64,000 nt of DNA from Aestuariivita sp049276915 (GCF_049276915.1 NZ_JBASXK010000170.1:1-64000); one strand, 5' to 3'. Counted from the stretch's first letter, positions 1 to 9,534 are shown. Numbers and translations are program-made. Notes: generated by a model from the sequence alone, not told the origin.

Positions 1-134
1 GGGTCTAAGTAGAAAAGCCGACGATAGGGGTCAAGCCCCAAAACAGGCCGTTTTGCAGCAGCAGACTGGATTTGCCTGCGGACCCCGTCTATATGCGCGC
101 AATGGCTGAACGCAGGGATACCGGGCTGCCCTTC
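1..134. other. intergenic leader upstream of dapF
   Basis: No gene is recognised here. Two short inverted repeats are visible: GGGG/CCCC at 27-30 and 36-39, and AAAAC/GTTTT at 40-44 and 50-54. They could be the end of a terminator for a gene left of the window or part of the dapF leader. No clear -35/-10 pair could be assigned. Confidence 0.4.
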
Positions 135-935
135 ATGAAGATGCATGGGCTGGGAAACGACTTTGTCGTGATCGACAGCCGTGCGCGCGATTTTGAGGTC
201 AGCGCAGCTCTGGCGCGCGCTCTGGGCGACCGGCATCGCGGTGTGGGCTTCGACCAGCTGGCGGTGATGACAAACGGGTCAGGCGATGTGCATCTCACCT
301 TCTATAATTCCGACGGATCGACCTCGGCCGCCTGCGGGAATGCCACCCGTTGCATCGCGCGTCATGTGATGGATGAAGCCGGATTGACCCGGCTGCATCT
401 GACCACCGCGCGCGGCGATCTTTATGCGCGGGATCTGGGCGACGGGATCACATCGGTCAACATGGGCCAGCCCCAGCTTGACTGGCACGAGATCCCACTG
501 GCCCATGCGATGGATACATTGCATCTGCCAATCGACGGCGATCCGGTGGCGACGGGCATGGGCAATCCCCATTGCACCTTCTTCGTCGAGAATGCCGAGA
601 CCGTGGATCTGGCCACATTCGGGCCGATCCATGAACATCACGATCTCTTTCCCGAGCGCACCAATGTGCAGGTGGCCCAGATCATCGGCCCCGACCATAT
701 CCGCATGCGGGTCTGGGAGCGCGGCGTGGGCATCACGCTGGCCTCGGGATCGTCTTCCTGCGCAACAGCCGTGGCGGCCGCGCGGCGCGGCCTGACCGGG
801 CGGTGCGTCCGGATTGATCTGGACGGCGGCACCCTGCAGGTCGAATGGGGCGAAGACGGCGTCTGGATGACCGGCCCGACAACGCATGTCTTCTCGGGGA
901 CATTGACTCCCGCCTTTCTGGAGGGGCTGACATGA
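135..935 (+). CDS. dapF: diaminopimelate epimerase (DapF), variant active site
   Basis: 266 aa, the usual DapF length. It would interconvert LL- and meso-diaminopimelate for lysine and peptidoglycan synthesis in the cytosol. The start at 135 is chosen because the conserved MKMHGLGNDF begins there; an upstream in-frame start at 72 adds 21 unconserved residues. The first catalytic cysteine is present (Cys67 in AACGNATRC) and the GNPH motif is at 143-146. At the second catalytic motif, where most DapF proteins read ACGSGACA, this protein reads ASGSSSCA, so Ser204 replaces the catalytic Cys; Cys209 corresponds to the later, non-catalytic Cys. The stop overlaps the mtaB start as ATGA. The family is clear; normal epimerase activity is not certain. 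Confidence 0.9.
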   Translation: MKMHGLGNDFVVIDSRARDFEVSAALARALGDRHRGVGFDQLAVMTNGSGDVHLTFYNSDGSTSAACGNATRCIARHVMDEAGLTRLHLTTARGDLYARDLGDGITSVNMGQPQLDWHEIPLAHAMDTLHLPIDGDPVATGMGNPHCTFFVENAETVDLATFGPIHEHHDLFPERTNVQVAQIIGPDHIRMRVWERGVGITLASGSSSCATAVAAARRGLTGRCVRIDLDGGTLQVEWGEDGVWMTGPTTHVFSGTLTPAFLEGLT

Positions 936-2197
936 GCGCGCCGCTCTTCACCACGCTCGGCTGTCGGCTCAACGCCTACGAGACCGAGGCCATGAAAGAG
1001 CTGACCGCCCAGGCCGGTTTGCAGAACGCGGTGGTGATCAACACCTGTGCCGTGACCTCCGAAGCCGTCCGCAAGGCGCGTCAGGAGATCCGCAAGCTGC
1101 GCCGCGAAAATCCCGGTGCCCGCCTGATCGTCACAGGCTGTGCGGCCCAGACTGAACCGGAAACCTTTGCCGCGATGGATGAGGTCGATGCCGTCATCGG
1201 CAATGTCGAAAAGATGCAGCCCGAGACATGGGGCCGTCTGGCCTCTGATTTCATTGGCGAGACCGAGGCCGTCCAGGTCGACGACATCATGTCCGTCACC
1301 GAAACCGCAGGGCACCTGATCGACGGGTTCGGCACGCGCAGCCGCGCCTATGTTCAGGTGCAAAATGGCTGCGATCACCGCTGCACCTTCTGCATCATCC
1401 CCTTTGGCCGGGGCAATTCACGCTCGGTTCCGGCGGGCGTGGTTGTCGAGCAGATCAAACGCCTGGTGGGTCGCGGCTATAACGAAGTCGTGCTGACCGG
1501 AGTGGACCTGACCTCATGGGGCGCAGACCTTCCTGCCGCACCCAGGCTGGGCGACCTGGTCATGCGCATCCTGAAACTGGTGCCGGATCTGGCGCGGTTG
1601 CGGATCAGCTCGATCGACAGCATCGAGGTAGACGAAAATCTGATGGCAGCCATCGCAACGCAACCGCGCCTGATGCCACATCTGCATTTGTCGCTTCAGC
1701 ATGGCGATGACCTGATCCTGAAACGGATGAAACGTCGCCACCTGCGCGATGATGCCATCCGGTTCGCCCAGGAAGCCCGTCGGCTGCGCCCGGACATGAC
1801 CTTTGGCGCCGATATCATCGCCGGCTTCCCGACCGAGACCGAGGCGCATTTCGAGAACTCTCTGAAGCTGGTCGAGGAATGCGGGCTGACCTGGCTGCAT
1901 GTGTTCCCCTATTCTCCGCGCCCCGGCACCCCGGCTGCCCGCATGCCACAAGTCGATGGCCGCGCGATCAAGGCCCGCGCCGCCCGTCTGCGCGCCGCCG
2001 GAGAGCAGGCCGTGACCCGCCATCTGAGCGAACAGATCGGCAAATCCCACCGCGTCCTTATGGAAAACCCGCATATGGGACGAACCGAACAGTTCACCGA
2101 AGTGACATTCGATGCGCCCCAGACAGAAGGCCAGATCGTGGCTGCACGCATCACCGGGGCCGACACGCAACGCCTGAGCGCCACGGCCAGCCTGTAA
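932..2197 (+). CDS. mtaB: tRNA t6A37 methylthiotransferase MtaB
   Basis: 421 aa radical-SAM methylthiotransferase, which would convert t6A to ms2t6A at position 37 of ANN-decoding tRNAs. The N-terminal MTTase domain has the three expected cysteines (TLGCRLN, INTCAVT, VTGCAAQ). The radical-SAM cluster motif is CDHRCTFC, followed by the IIPFGRG stretch typical of MtaB/MiaB. A short TRAM-like C-terminus is present. The start at 932 overlaps the dapF stop by 4 bp, so the two genes are probably translationally coupled. An ORF extension upstream into dapF is not homologous and was dropped. The C-terminus of MtaB points away from MiaB or RimO. Confidence 0.92.
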   Translation: MSAPLFTTLGCRLNAYETEAMKELTAQAGLQNAVVINTCAVTSEAVRKARQEIRKLRRENPGARLIVTGCAAQTEPETFAAMDEVDAVIGNVEKMQPETWGRLASDFIGETEAVQVDDIMSVTETAGHLIDGFGTRSRAYVQVQNGCDHRCTFCIIPFGRGNSRSVPAGVVVEQIKRLVGRGYNEVVLTGVDLTSWGADLPAAPRLGDLVMRILKLVPDLARLRISSIDSIEVDENLMAAIATQPRLMPHLHLSLQHGDDLILKRMKRRHLRDDAIRFAQEARRLRPDMTFGADIIAGFPTETEAHFENSLKLVEECGLTWLHVFPYSPRPGTPAARMPQVDGRAIKARAARLRAAGEQAVTRHLSEQIGKSHRVLMENPHMGRTEQFTEVTFDAPQTEGQIVAARITGADTQRLSATASL

Positions 2198-2199
2198 CG

Positions 2200-3318
2200 T
2201 CACACCCAGATCGCCGTGCGCGCGTTCAACGTTCTCACCCGCGCGCGCACCTGATCTGACACAGGACCCTCGCGCGGGGCATCTTTCAGCGTGCTGAACC
2301 AATGCTCGGGCGTATTGCGCCCCTGCCGGTTGCCCGGAAAGGTCAGGGCGCGCAGCACGGACTGTGCCTCGGGTGGCAGGCGTTCGGGGATATCATGGCC
2401 GTTCATCACGCCCCAGACACCGGTCCAAAGCCGCCCCACCGTCCAGGGGTTGTACCCGCCCCCGCCCAGCGCCAGAAACCGGGGCGCGACCCTCATCAGC
2501 CCCGCGACAATCGCCCAATGCGCCCTGTTGGACAGCGACAGGTGGGCCAGCGGATCCTCTTCAACCGCATCCGCCCCGCATTGCAGCACAATGGCTTCGG
2601 GACGGAACGCGGTCACCTGCGGCAGGATCAGGTCCTCGCGGATCAGCGCCATGTCACGGTCATTCAGCCCGCGCGGCACCGGCAGGTTCAGCGCATTGCC
2701 GCCGGCGTCATCACTCAGCAGGCCGGTACGGGGCCAGAGGCCCTCTTCATGGACCGAGATCATCAAGAGGTCGGGATCCCCGCCAAAGCCCGTCTCGACC
2801 CCGTCCGGGTGATGGGCGTCGATATCGACATAGGCGATCCGCCGGATGCCCTGCGCGCGCAGCGACAACATCGCCAGCACCGGATCATTGAGATAACAAA
2901 AGCCGTTCGCCCGCCCCGGCATACCGTGATGCGTACCGCCTGCCGGGTTATAGATCATCCCCGGTTGCCTCAGCAGTTCGCCCGCCAGGATGGAGCCACC
3001 AGCAGCGGTGGCGGGCCGCCGGAAGATCTCGGGAAAGACCGGATTGGACACCGTGCCAAGGTGAAAGCGCGCCGTCTCTTCCGCCGTGACGCTCTGGTTG
3101 GCTTCGGCGCGTTGCAGGGCCTCGACATAGGCCGGGTCATGCCAGTTGATCAAGGCCGCCGGCTTGGCGCGCGGCGAGGCAATGAACTGTGCGGCAGGCA
3201 GCCAGCCCAGCGCGCGCGATAGATCCATGACCGTGGATACCCGTGGCACGCGCAACGGGTGCCAGCGACCATAGCTGGAGGTTCTGTAAATCTCGGATCC
3301 GATAAAGCGGGGCGTCAT
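2200..3318 (-). CDS. histone deacetylase family protein (acetoin utilisation/deacetylase-like)
   Basis: 372 aa arginase/deacetylase-fold zinc hydrolase. The metal and catalytic signature is visible: GGTHHGMPGRANGFCYLND and YVDIDAHHPDGVE, then a late GGGGYNPWTVGR. Bacterial members deacetylate acetylpolyamines or protein lysines; the substrate cannot be told here. The start at 3318 (MTPRFIGSEIYR) is preferred over an upstream in-frame start that adds 18 unconserved residues. It ends 2 bp from the mtaB stop (tail to tail) and is divergent from the ABC permease at 3410. A second, distinct family member lies at 38850. Confidence 0.82.
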   Translation of the reverse strand: MTPRFIGSEIYRTSSYGRWHPLRVPRVSTVMDLSRALGWLPAAQFIASPRAKPAALINWHDPAYVEALQRAEANQSVTAEETARFHLGTVSNPVFPEIFRRPATAAGGSILAGELLRQPGMIYNPAGGTHHGMPGRANGFCYLNDPVLAMLSLRAQGIRRIAYVDIDAHHPDGVETGFGGDPDLLMISVHEEGLWPRTGLLSDDAGGNALNLPVPRGLNDRDMALIREDLILPQVTAFRPEAIVLQCGADAVEEDPLAHLSLSNRAHWAIVAGLMRVAPRFLALGGGGYNPWTVGRLWTGVWGVMNGHDIPERLPPEAQSVLRALTFPGNRQGRNTPEHWFSTLKDAPREGPVSDQVRARVRTLNARTAIWV

Positions 3319-3409
3319 GTGCTGAAAGGATAGAGCAAGTGGCGGCCATGCAAAGGCCTCTGCCCGCAGCATCTGGACCCGCGGCCCGCCGCGCCCTAAC
3401 GTCGGCGCA

Positions 3410-4357
3410 ATGGTGCGCTATACGTTCAAACGTCTGCTCTCTCTGATGCTCAGTCTGGCGATTGCCAGCCTGGTGATTTTCTTTGTGATCGAGGTCGCCC
3501 CCGGTGATCCTGCACAGTTCATGCTGGGGATGAACGCTCAGCCCGATACGGTCGCTGCCTTGCGCGCCGAACTGGGGCTCGATGTGCCCAAATGGGAGAG
3601 GTATCTCAACTGGGTCGGCGGGATGCTGGTGGGCGATTTCGGCACCTCTTATACCTATCGCACGCCGGTGGCCGGGATGATCGCTGACCGGATGTGGGTC
3701 TCGCTGCCGCTGGCGCTCTATGCGCTGACCCTGTCCACCTTGATTGCCTTTCCCGCAGGGATCTATGCCGCGGCACGCCGGGGCACGCCGGGTGACGTCG
3801 CTGTGATGGGGGCCACGCAACTGGGTGTGGCGATTCCGAATTTCTGGTTTGCCATGATGCTGGTGCTGGTCTTTGCCATCAACCTGCGTTGGTTCAGCGC
3901 CGGTGGCTTTGCCGGTTGGGACGATGGGCTTTGGACGGGTCTGCATTCCCTGACGCTGCCTGCGATTGCCCTTGCATTGCCGCAGGCGGCCATTCTGGCA
4001 CGCGTCATGCGCTCGTCGCTTCTGGATATCCTGGGGGAAGATTTCATGCGCACCGCCCGCGCCAAGGGGCTGACACGGCGACAGGCGCTGTGGCGACACG
4101 GCCTGCGCAACGCGCTGATCCCGGTTCTGACGATCATCGGGCTACAGTTTGCATTCCTGATCGCGGGCGGCATCATCATCGAACAGGTGTTTTACCTCCC
4201 CGGCCTCGGGCGGCTGATCTTCCAATCCATCAGTTCACGCGATCTGATCGTCGTTGAATCGGTCGTCATGCTGCTGGTCTTTGCGGTGATCGTGGTGAAT
4301 TTCCTTGTGGATCTGGCCTATGCGATCGTCGACCCAAGACTGAGGTCACGCACATGA
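3410..4357 (+). CDS. peptide-type ABC transporter permease (DppB/OppB family)
   Basis: 315 aa inner-membrane permease with about six hydrophobic segments. It begins MVRYTFKRLLSLMLSLAIASLVIFF, the normal N-terminus of DppB/OppB permeases; the EAA-type loop that docks with the ATPase is at 4035-4120 (GEDFMRTARAKGLTRRQALWRHGLRNALIP). It is the first gene of a tightly overlapping operon and overlaps the next permease by 4 bp. No solute-binding protein gene is found in the operon or elsewhere in the window, so substrate identity (dipeptide, oligopeptide, glutathione, nickel) is open. The ribosome-binding site before 3410 is weak. Confidence 0.88.
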   Translation: MVRYTFKRLLSLMLSLAIASLVIFFVIEVAPGDPAQFMLGMNAQPDTVAALRAELGLDVPKWERYLNWVGGMLVGDFGTSYTYRTPVAGMIADRMWVSLPLALYALTLSTLIAFPAGIYAAARRGTPGDVAVMGATQLGVAIPNFWFAMMLVLVFAINLRWFSAGGFAGWDDGLWTGLHSLTLPAIALALPQAAILARVMRSSLLDILGEDFMRTARAKGLTRRQALWRHGLRNALIPVLTIIGLQFAFLIAGGIIIEQVFYLPGLGRLIFQSISSRDLIVVESVVMLLVFAVIVVNFLVDLAYAIVDPRLRSRT

Positions 4358-5169
4358 GGCGCAACCTGATTCTTGGCGCGCTGCTGTCCTCGCTGTTCTT
4401 GCTGGCCGCGCTTGTGTCCTTTGTCTGGACGCCTTTCGAACACACCCAGATGAACATCCCCGAAAAACTGCAAAGGCCCAATGCAACGCATTGGCTGGGC
4501 ACGGATCATTTCGGGCGCGATATCCTTTCCATGCTCATGGTGGGCGCGCGCACCTCGATTGCCGTGGCCCTTGTGGCGGTGGGCATCGGCATGTCTCTTG
4601 GTGTCCCTCTTGGACTGGCGGCGGCCGCGCGCAAAGGGTCATGGCTGGACGAGCTGATCATGCGCACCAATGACCTGATCTTTGCCTTTCCGTCGCTGGT
4701 CATCGCCATTCTGATCACCGCCGTGTTCGGAGCCGGCGCGATCAATGCGATCATTGCCATCGGCATCTTCAACATCCCCGTCTTTGCGCGGATCACGCGG
4801 GGGGCCGCATTGTCCCTGTGGGAGCGGGAATTCATCATGGCGGCCCGCGTGTCGGGCAAGTCGGCCACGCGCATCAGCTTCGAACATATCCTGCCCAATG
4901 TCGCCAACCTGTTGATCGTGCAGGGGACAATCCAGTTTTCCCTTGGCATTCTGGCCGAAGCCGGACTGTCCTATGTCGGCCTGGGAGCCCAACCACCCAC
5001 GCCCAGCTGGGGGCGGATGCTGGCGGATGCGCAGACAATGGTCAGCATCGCGCCGCATCTGGCCCTGATGCCCGGAGTGGCCATCATCCTCACCGTGCTG
5101 GGGCTGAACCTGATGGGAGATGGGCTGCGCGACTATCTCGACCCAAGGCTCAGGGTGGCGCGGACATGA
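4354..5169 (+). CDS. peptide-type ABC transporter permease (DppC/OppC family)
   Basis: 271 aa second permease. A short cytoplasmic start and first membrane helix are followed by the WLGTDHFGRDILSML motif characteristic of DppC/OppC proteins, then the DPP-type transmembrane block. The EAA loop reads SLWEREFIMAARVSGKSATR. The C-terminus MGDGLRDYLDPRLR is the standard ending of the family. It overlaps both neighbours by 4 bp (ATGA), implying coupled translation and equal subunit amounts. It would pair with the DppB-type permease to form the channel. Confidence 0.9.
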   Translation: MRRNLILGALLSSLFLLAALVSFVWTPFEHTQMNIPEKLQRPNATHWLGTDHFGRDILSMLMVGARTSIAVALVAVGIGMSLGVPLGLAAAARKGSWLDELIMRTNDLIFAFPSLVIAILITAVFGAGAINAIIAIGIFNIPVFARITRGAALSLWEREFIMAARVSGKSATRISFEHILPNVANLLIVQGTIQFSLGILAEAGLSYVGLGAQPPTPSWGRMLADAQTMVSIAPHLALMPGVAIILTVLGLNLMGDGLRDYLDPRLRVART

Positions 5170-6809
5170 GCGAGGCCATTCAGACCACACCCGCGGTTGA
5201 CGGCACCGGCGTTCGGTTGCTTTCCATCCGCAACCTCTCGCTGTCGATCCACGGCACGGCGATCCTGAAGGACGTATCGCTCTCCATCGCGCCCGGAGAA
5301 ATCCACGCGGTGACCGGCGAATCCGGCTCGGGCAAGTCGATGACCGCCTTCACCGTCATGCAACTTTTGCCCAACGGCGCACGGGCGACAGGTCAGGTGA
5401 TGCTGGATCATATCGACATCCTGCAGGCCTCCGAAGCACAGATGTGCACCCTGCGCGGCAATGATATCGGCATGGTGTTTCAGGAACCGATGACCGCGCT
5501 CAACCCGGTCAAGACCATCGGCGATCAGGTGGCCGAAACCATTCTCATCCACAAGGCTCTGCCACCGGCCGAGGCCCGCGCCCGCGCCCGCGCCGTGCTG
5601 GACCGCGTAGGCCTGCCCGCCGATCGCTTTGCGCTATCGCGATACCCCCATGAACTCAGCGGCGGACAACGCCAGCGCGTCGTCATCGCCATGGCCATCG
5701 CGCTGCGCCCCAAACTGCTGATCGCGGATGAACCGACAACGGCTCTGGACGTCACCACGCAGGCGCAGATCCTGGATCTGCTCAAGGGCCTCGTCGCCGA
5801 AGAGGGCATGGGGATGCTGATGATCACCCATGATCTGGCCGTGGTCGCCGATATGGCCCACCACATCACCGTCATGCGCAAGGGCGAGGTGGTCGAATCC
5901 GCACCAACCGCCCAGCTGCTAGCGCATATGCAGCATGACTATACCCGCATGCTGTTTGCGGCCTCGACCCATCAGGTGGACCTGCCTGCCAAACCCGCGC
6001 CCCGCCCTCTGCTTGAGCTGCGCAACGTATCACGCGACTACCGCCTGCCCCGCACGCATCTGTTCAGCACACCGGGCCAGTTTCGCGCCGTCAACAACGT
6101 CACCTTCACCATCGACAAGGGAGAACGCCTGGGTCTGGTCGGAGAATCCGGTTGCGGAAAATCCACGCTCACCCGCGCGATTCTGGGTCTCGAACAGGTC
6201 CAGCACGGCGAGATCAGGCTGGACGGCGAACCCGTCTTTTCCGGCCACAGGCCCAATCTGGCAGTCCGGCGCAAAATGCAGGTGGTGTTTCAGGACCCCT
6301 TCGGCAGCTTCAACCCCCGCCACCGCGTCGACCGCCTGATCACCGAACCCTTCCACCTTCTCGACAACCCGCCCCGTGGAGCCGAACGCGAGGCCGCCAT
6401 TGCAGAAGCCCTCACCGCAGTCGGCCTGACCGCCTCGGATGCACGCAAGTATATCCATGAGTTCTCGGGCGGACAGCGCCAGCGGATCGCCATTGCACGC
6501 GCGCTGATCATCCGCCCCGAACTGATCCTGTTTGACGAGGCGGTCAGCGCGCTTGATGTATCCGTGCGCGCGCAGATCCTTGATCTGCTGGCCGATCTGT
6601 GTCGCCAGTACGATCTGACATATCTGTTCATCAGCCATGACCTCAGCGTCGTGCGATCCGTCACCGACCGCGTTCTGGTCATGAAATCCGGCGAAATCGT
6701 CGAACAGGGCGACACCCAGAGCGTCTTTGCCAACCCCCAACACCCCTATACCCGCGCCTTGATTGCAGCCGCGCCGATCCTGCCCGATCTGAACCAGGGC
6801 GCAGCATGA
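5166..6809 (+). CDS. fused double ATP-binding ABC protein (DppD-DppF type)
   Basis: 547 aa with two ABC ATPase domains in one chain. Domain 1 (about residues 15-270) has Walker A GESGSGKS, signature LSGGQRQRV and Walker B LLIADEPTTALD. Domain 2 (about 280-540) has Walker A GESGCGKST, signature FSGGQRQRI and Walker B LILFDEAVSALD, where Ala-Val replaces the usual Pro-Thr after DE. Such fusions serve GsiA/YejF-like peptide importers. The start at 5166 (MSEAIQTT) overlaps the permease stop by 4 bp; the longer upstream ORF runs through dppC in another frame and is not used. It supplies both ATPases of the importer. Confidence 0.9.
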   Translation: MSEAIQTTPAVDGTGVRLLSIRNLSLSIHGTAILKDVSLSIAPGEIHAVTGESGSGKSMTAFTVMQLLPNGARATGQVMLDHIDILQASEAQMCTLRGNDIGMVFQEPMTALNPVKTIGDQVAETILIHKALPPAEARARARAVLDRVGLPADRFALSRYPHELSGGQRQRVVIAMAIALRPKLLIADEPTTALDVTTQAQILDLLKGLVAEEGMGMLMITHDLAVVADMAHHITVMRKGEVVESAPTAQLLAHMQHDYTRMLFAASTHQVDLPAKPAPRPLLELRNVSRDYRLPRTHLFSTPGQFRAVNNVTFTIDKGERLGLVGESGCGKSTLTRAILGLEQVQHGEIRLDGEPVFSGHRPNLAVRRKMQVVFQDPFGSFNPRHRVDRLITEPFHLLDNPPRGAEREAAIAEALTAVGLTASDARKYIHEFSGGQRQRIAIARALIIRPELILFDEAVSALDVSVRAQILDLLADLCRQYDLTYLFISHDLSVVRSVTDRVLVMKSGEIVEQGDTQSVFANPQHPYTRALIAAAPILPDLNQGAA

Positions 6810-7267
6810 CGCGCGCGCCCGATATACGCCCGCTGGCCCCGGCAGATCGCGCCGCATTCGTCGCGCTTGTCAGCCTCTATCTGGCTGAAATTGCCCCCAC
6901 GCTCGCCCCCCCGGCAACGGAACGTATCGCGCGCTCCTGGAGCGATCCCGACCGCTTTGCCTTCACGCTCCATGACGGCGGCCTCGTCGGGTTCGCGCTG
7001 ATCACACGGCTTGCCAATGGCACGCATGAGATGAGCGAATTCTACATCGCCCCGACCCATCGCAAGGCCGGTCTGGGGCGGGCGATGGTTGGTGCCATCC
7101 TGCCCCGCTTTCCCGGTCGCTGGCAATTGGGCCTGGCCAAGGGATCGCCCGGCGCGCGCGACTTCTGGACGCGCGCCCTGGCCGACTACCCGATCAAACG
7201 CGGCCCCCCGCTTACGCCCAACCAATCCGCAAGCCTGCATTTCACCGTCAAGGAAACCCCGACATGA
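6806..7267 (+). CDS. GNAT family N-acetyltransferase
   Basis: 153 aa GCN5-type acetyltransferase. The acetyl-CoA-binding region is seen in the segment ending HRKAGLGRAMVGAILPRF, the Q/RxxGxG/A element, preceded by the beta strand MSEFYIAPT. The acceptor cannot be inferred. It overlaps the ABC ATPase gene and the aldehyde dehydrogenase gene by 4 bp each, so it belongs to the same transcription unit and may modify an amine or amino group of the imported compound. Confidence 0.8.
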   Translation: MTRAPDIRPLAPADRAAFVALVSLYLAEIAPTLAPPATERIARSWSDPDRFAFTLHDGGLVGFALITRLANGTHEMSEFYIAPTHRKAGLGRAMVGAILPRFPGRWQLGLAKGSPGARDFWTRALADYPIKRGPPLTPNQSASLHFTVKETPT

Positions 7268-8715
7268 CCAACCCCATCTGGTTTGACCCCTCTCTCTGTC
7301 TGATCGCCGGAGATTGGGTGCCCGCGACAGGCGGCGACACCCTGCCTCTGATCAACCCCTCGGACGGCAGCGAACTGGCGCGCATCGCCCGCGGCACCGG
7401 CGCGGATATCGACCGTGCCGTCAGCGCCGCCCAGAGCGCGCTCAGCGGCGACTGGGGCGGCATGAGCGCGCTTGAACGCGGGCGCATCCTGACGCGACTG
7501 GGGCAGTTGGTGCTTGAACGGGTCGAAGATCTGGCCCAGCTCGAAGCCGCGGATGTCGGCAAACCCCTCACCCAGGCGCGCGCCGATGCCGTGGCGCTGG
7601 CGCGCTATTGCGAGTTTTACGGTGGCGCGGCCGATAAGGTCATGGGCGAAACCATCCCCTATCTCGAAGGCTACACGGTCTATACGCTGCGCGAACCCCA
7701 TGGGGTGACGGGTCATATCGTGCCGTGGAATTACCCGATGCAGATCATCGGGCGCTCGGTGGGGGCCGCCCTTGCAATGGGCAATGCCTGCGTGCTCAAG
7801 CCCGCCGAAGAAGCCTGCCTGACCGCTCTGGCCTTTGCCCATCTCGCACAGGAGGCCGGCGTGCCGACGGGTGCGCTCAATGTCATACCCGGTCTCGGGG
7901 CCGAGGCCGGCGCGGCGCTGTCAGCCCACCCCGGTATCCACCACATCTCGTTCACCGGATCGGTCGCCACCGGGGCGCTGGTTCAGGCCGCAGCCGCTCG
8001 CAACGTGGTGCCTGTCACGCTTGAACTGGGCGGCAAATCCCCCCAGCTTGTGTTCGAGGATGCCGATCTGGACGCCGCCCTGCCCTTCCTTGTGAATGCC
8101 GGGATCCAGAATGCCGGGCAAACCTGCTCGGCCTCCTCGCGCATCCTGGTTCAGCGCGGCGTCTATGACACGGTGCGCGCGCGCATGTCCGAGGCCTATG
8201 CCCGGCTCACCGTCGGCCCCGCGATCCAAGACCTGCGCGTCGGCCCTCTCATCTCGCCCCGCCAGAAACAGATCGTCGAGGGTTTTCTTGCACAAGGCGC
8301 AGACCTGCCGATCGCCGGACAGGGCCAGCTGTTGCAGACCGCTCCGGCCACAGGGGCCTATGTCATCCCGACCCTCTTTGCCGATGTGCCGCCTGATCAC
8401 AGATTGGCCCGTGACGAGATTTTCGGCCCCGTCCAGGTGCTGATCCCCTTTGACACTGAAGAGGACGCGATCCGCATCGCCAACGGCACCGACTATGGCC
8501 TTGTCGCCTCCATCTGGACAAGCAACGGGGCGCGGCAAATGCGACTGGCCAAACGGCTGCGGGCCGGACAGGTCTTCATCAACAATTACGGCGCGGGCGG
8601 TGGCGTGGAACTGCCGTTCGGCGGTGTCGGAAAATCCGGCCATGGCCGCGAGAAAGGCTTCGAGGCGCTCTATGGTTTTTCCACGCTGAAAACCGTGGCG
8701 GCCCATCACGGCTGA
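7264..8715 (+). CDS. aldehyde dehydrogenase family protein
   Basis: 483 aa NAD(P)-dependent aldehyde dehydrogenase, full length for the superfamily. The Rossmann and oxyanion motif PWNYPMQIIGRSVGAALAMGN, the glutamate motif VTLELGGKSPQLVF and the nucleophile region NAGQTCSASSRILV (catalytic Cys) are all intact; EIFGPV and PFGGVGKSGHGREKG are also present. It resembles betaine-, gamma-aminobutyraldehyde- and phenylacetaldehyde-type enzymes, so an amino-aldehyde substrate is possible but unproven. It is the last gene in the ATGA-overlapping chain starting at 3410. Confidence 0.88.
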   Translation: MTNPIWFDPSLCLIAGDWVPATGGDTLPLINPSDGSELARIARGTGADIDRAVSAAQSALSGDWGGMSALERGRILTRLGQLVLERVEDLAQLEAADVGKPLTQARADAVALARYCEFYGGAADKVMGETIPYLEGYTVYTLREPHGVTGHIVPWNYPMQIIGRSVGAALAMGNACVLKPAEEACLTALAFAHLAQEAGVPTGALNVIPGLGAEAGAALSAHPGIHHISFTGSVATGALVQAAAARNVVPVTLELGGKSPQLVFEDADLDAALPFLVNAGIQNAGQTCSASSRILVQRGVYDTVRARMSEAYARLTVGPAIQDLRVGPLISPRQKQIVEGFLAQGADLPIAGQGQLLQTAPATGAYVIPTLFADVPPDHRLARDEIFGPVQVLIPFDTEEDAIRIANGTDYGLVASIWTSNGARQMRLAKRLRAGQVFINNYGAGGGVELPFGGVGKSGHGREKGFEALYGFSTLKTVAAHHG

Positions 8716-8785
8716 TCTATTGCCCAACCAGCCCTTGCAGGCCTCCCCTCTTCGCGGCATCGTCCACAAGAACGGAGGATGACCC

Positions 8786-9532
8786 ATGCAACTGACAGGA
8801 AAGACGGCGATCGTAACAGGCGGAGCCTCGGGCTTTGGCGCAGGCATCGTGCAGGCCTTCGTCGCTCAGGGCGCACGGGTGATGATCGCGGACATCAACG
8901 GTAAGGCCGCAACCGCACTGGCCGCCCAGATTGGCGCCCAGGCCATCGCCCAACAGGTCGATGTCGCCAATGGCTCTTCGGTGAACGCCATGGCGGAGGC
9001 TGCCATCGCGGCCTTCGGCCATGTCGATATCCTGGTCAACAATGCCGGTGTCACCCATATGCCCACCCCGCTCGAAGACGTCAGCGAAGATGAATTCGAC
9101 CGCGTTCTGAACGTGAACGTGAAATCCGTGTACCTGACCGCGCGCGCATTGGTGCCCCATATGAAATCGCGCGCATCAGGCGCGATCCTAAACATCGCCT
9201 CGACAGCCGGCCTCTCCCCGCGCCCCAATCTCAACTGGTACAATGCCTCAAAGGGCTGGATGATCACCGCAACCAAGACCATGGCCGTGGAACTCGCCCC
9301 GAAAGGCCTGCGCGTAAACGCCCTCTGCCCCGTTGCCGGTGAAACCCCGCTGCTCAAAAGCTTCATGGGCGAAGACACGCCCGAAATGCGCGCCAGGTTT
9401 CTCTCCACCATCCCCATAGGGCGCTTTTCCACCCCCGACGATATGGGCAGCGCCGCCGCGTTCCTGTGCTCAGACGCCGCCTCGATGATCACCGGCGTCG
9501 CCCTCGAAGTCGATGGCGGCCGCTGTATCTGA
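8786..9532 (+). CDS. SDR family oxidoreductase (3-oxoacyl-ACP reductase-like)
   Basis: 248 aa classical short-chain dehydrogenase. The cofactor motif TGGASGFGAGI lies near residue 11, NNAG is at about 88-91, and the Ser/Tyr/Lys triad occurs as NIAST and WYNASKGW. The C-terminus LEVDGGRCI is standard. A good ribosome-binding site (GGAGG at 8775-8779) precedes the ATG at 8786. The 70-bp gap to the aldehyde dehydrogenase shows no obvious terminator, so it probably continues the operon. Substrate not assignable. Confidence 0.87.
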   Translation: MQLTGKTAIVTGGASGFGAGIVQAFVAQGARVMIADINGKAATALAAQIGAQAIAQQVDVANGSSVNAMAEAAIAAFGHVDILVNNAGVTHMPTPLEDVSEDEFDRVLNVNVKSVYLTARALVPHMKSRASGAILNIASTAGLSPRPNLNWYNASKGWMITATKTMAVELAPKGLRVNALCPVAGETPLLKSFMGEDTPEMRARFLSTIPIGRFSTPDDMGSAAAFLCSDAASMITGVALEVDGGRCI

Positions 9533-9534
9533 CC

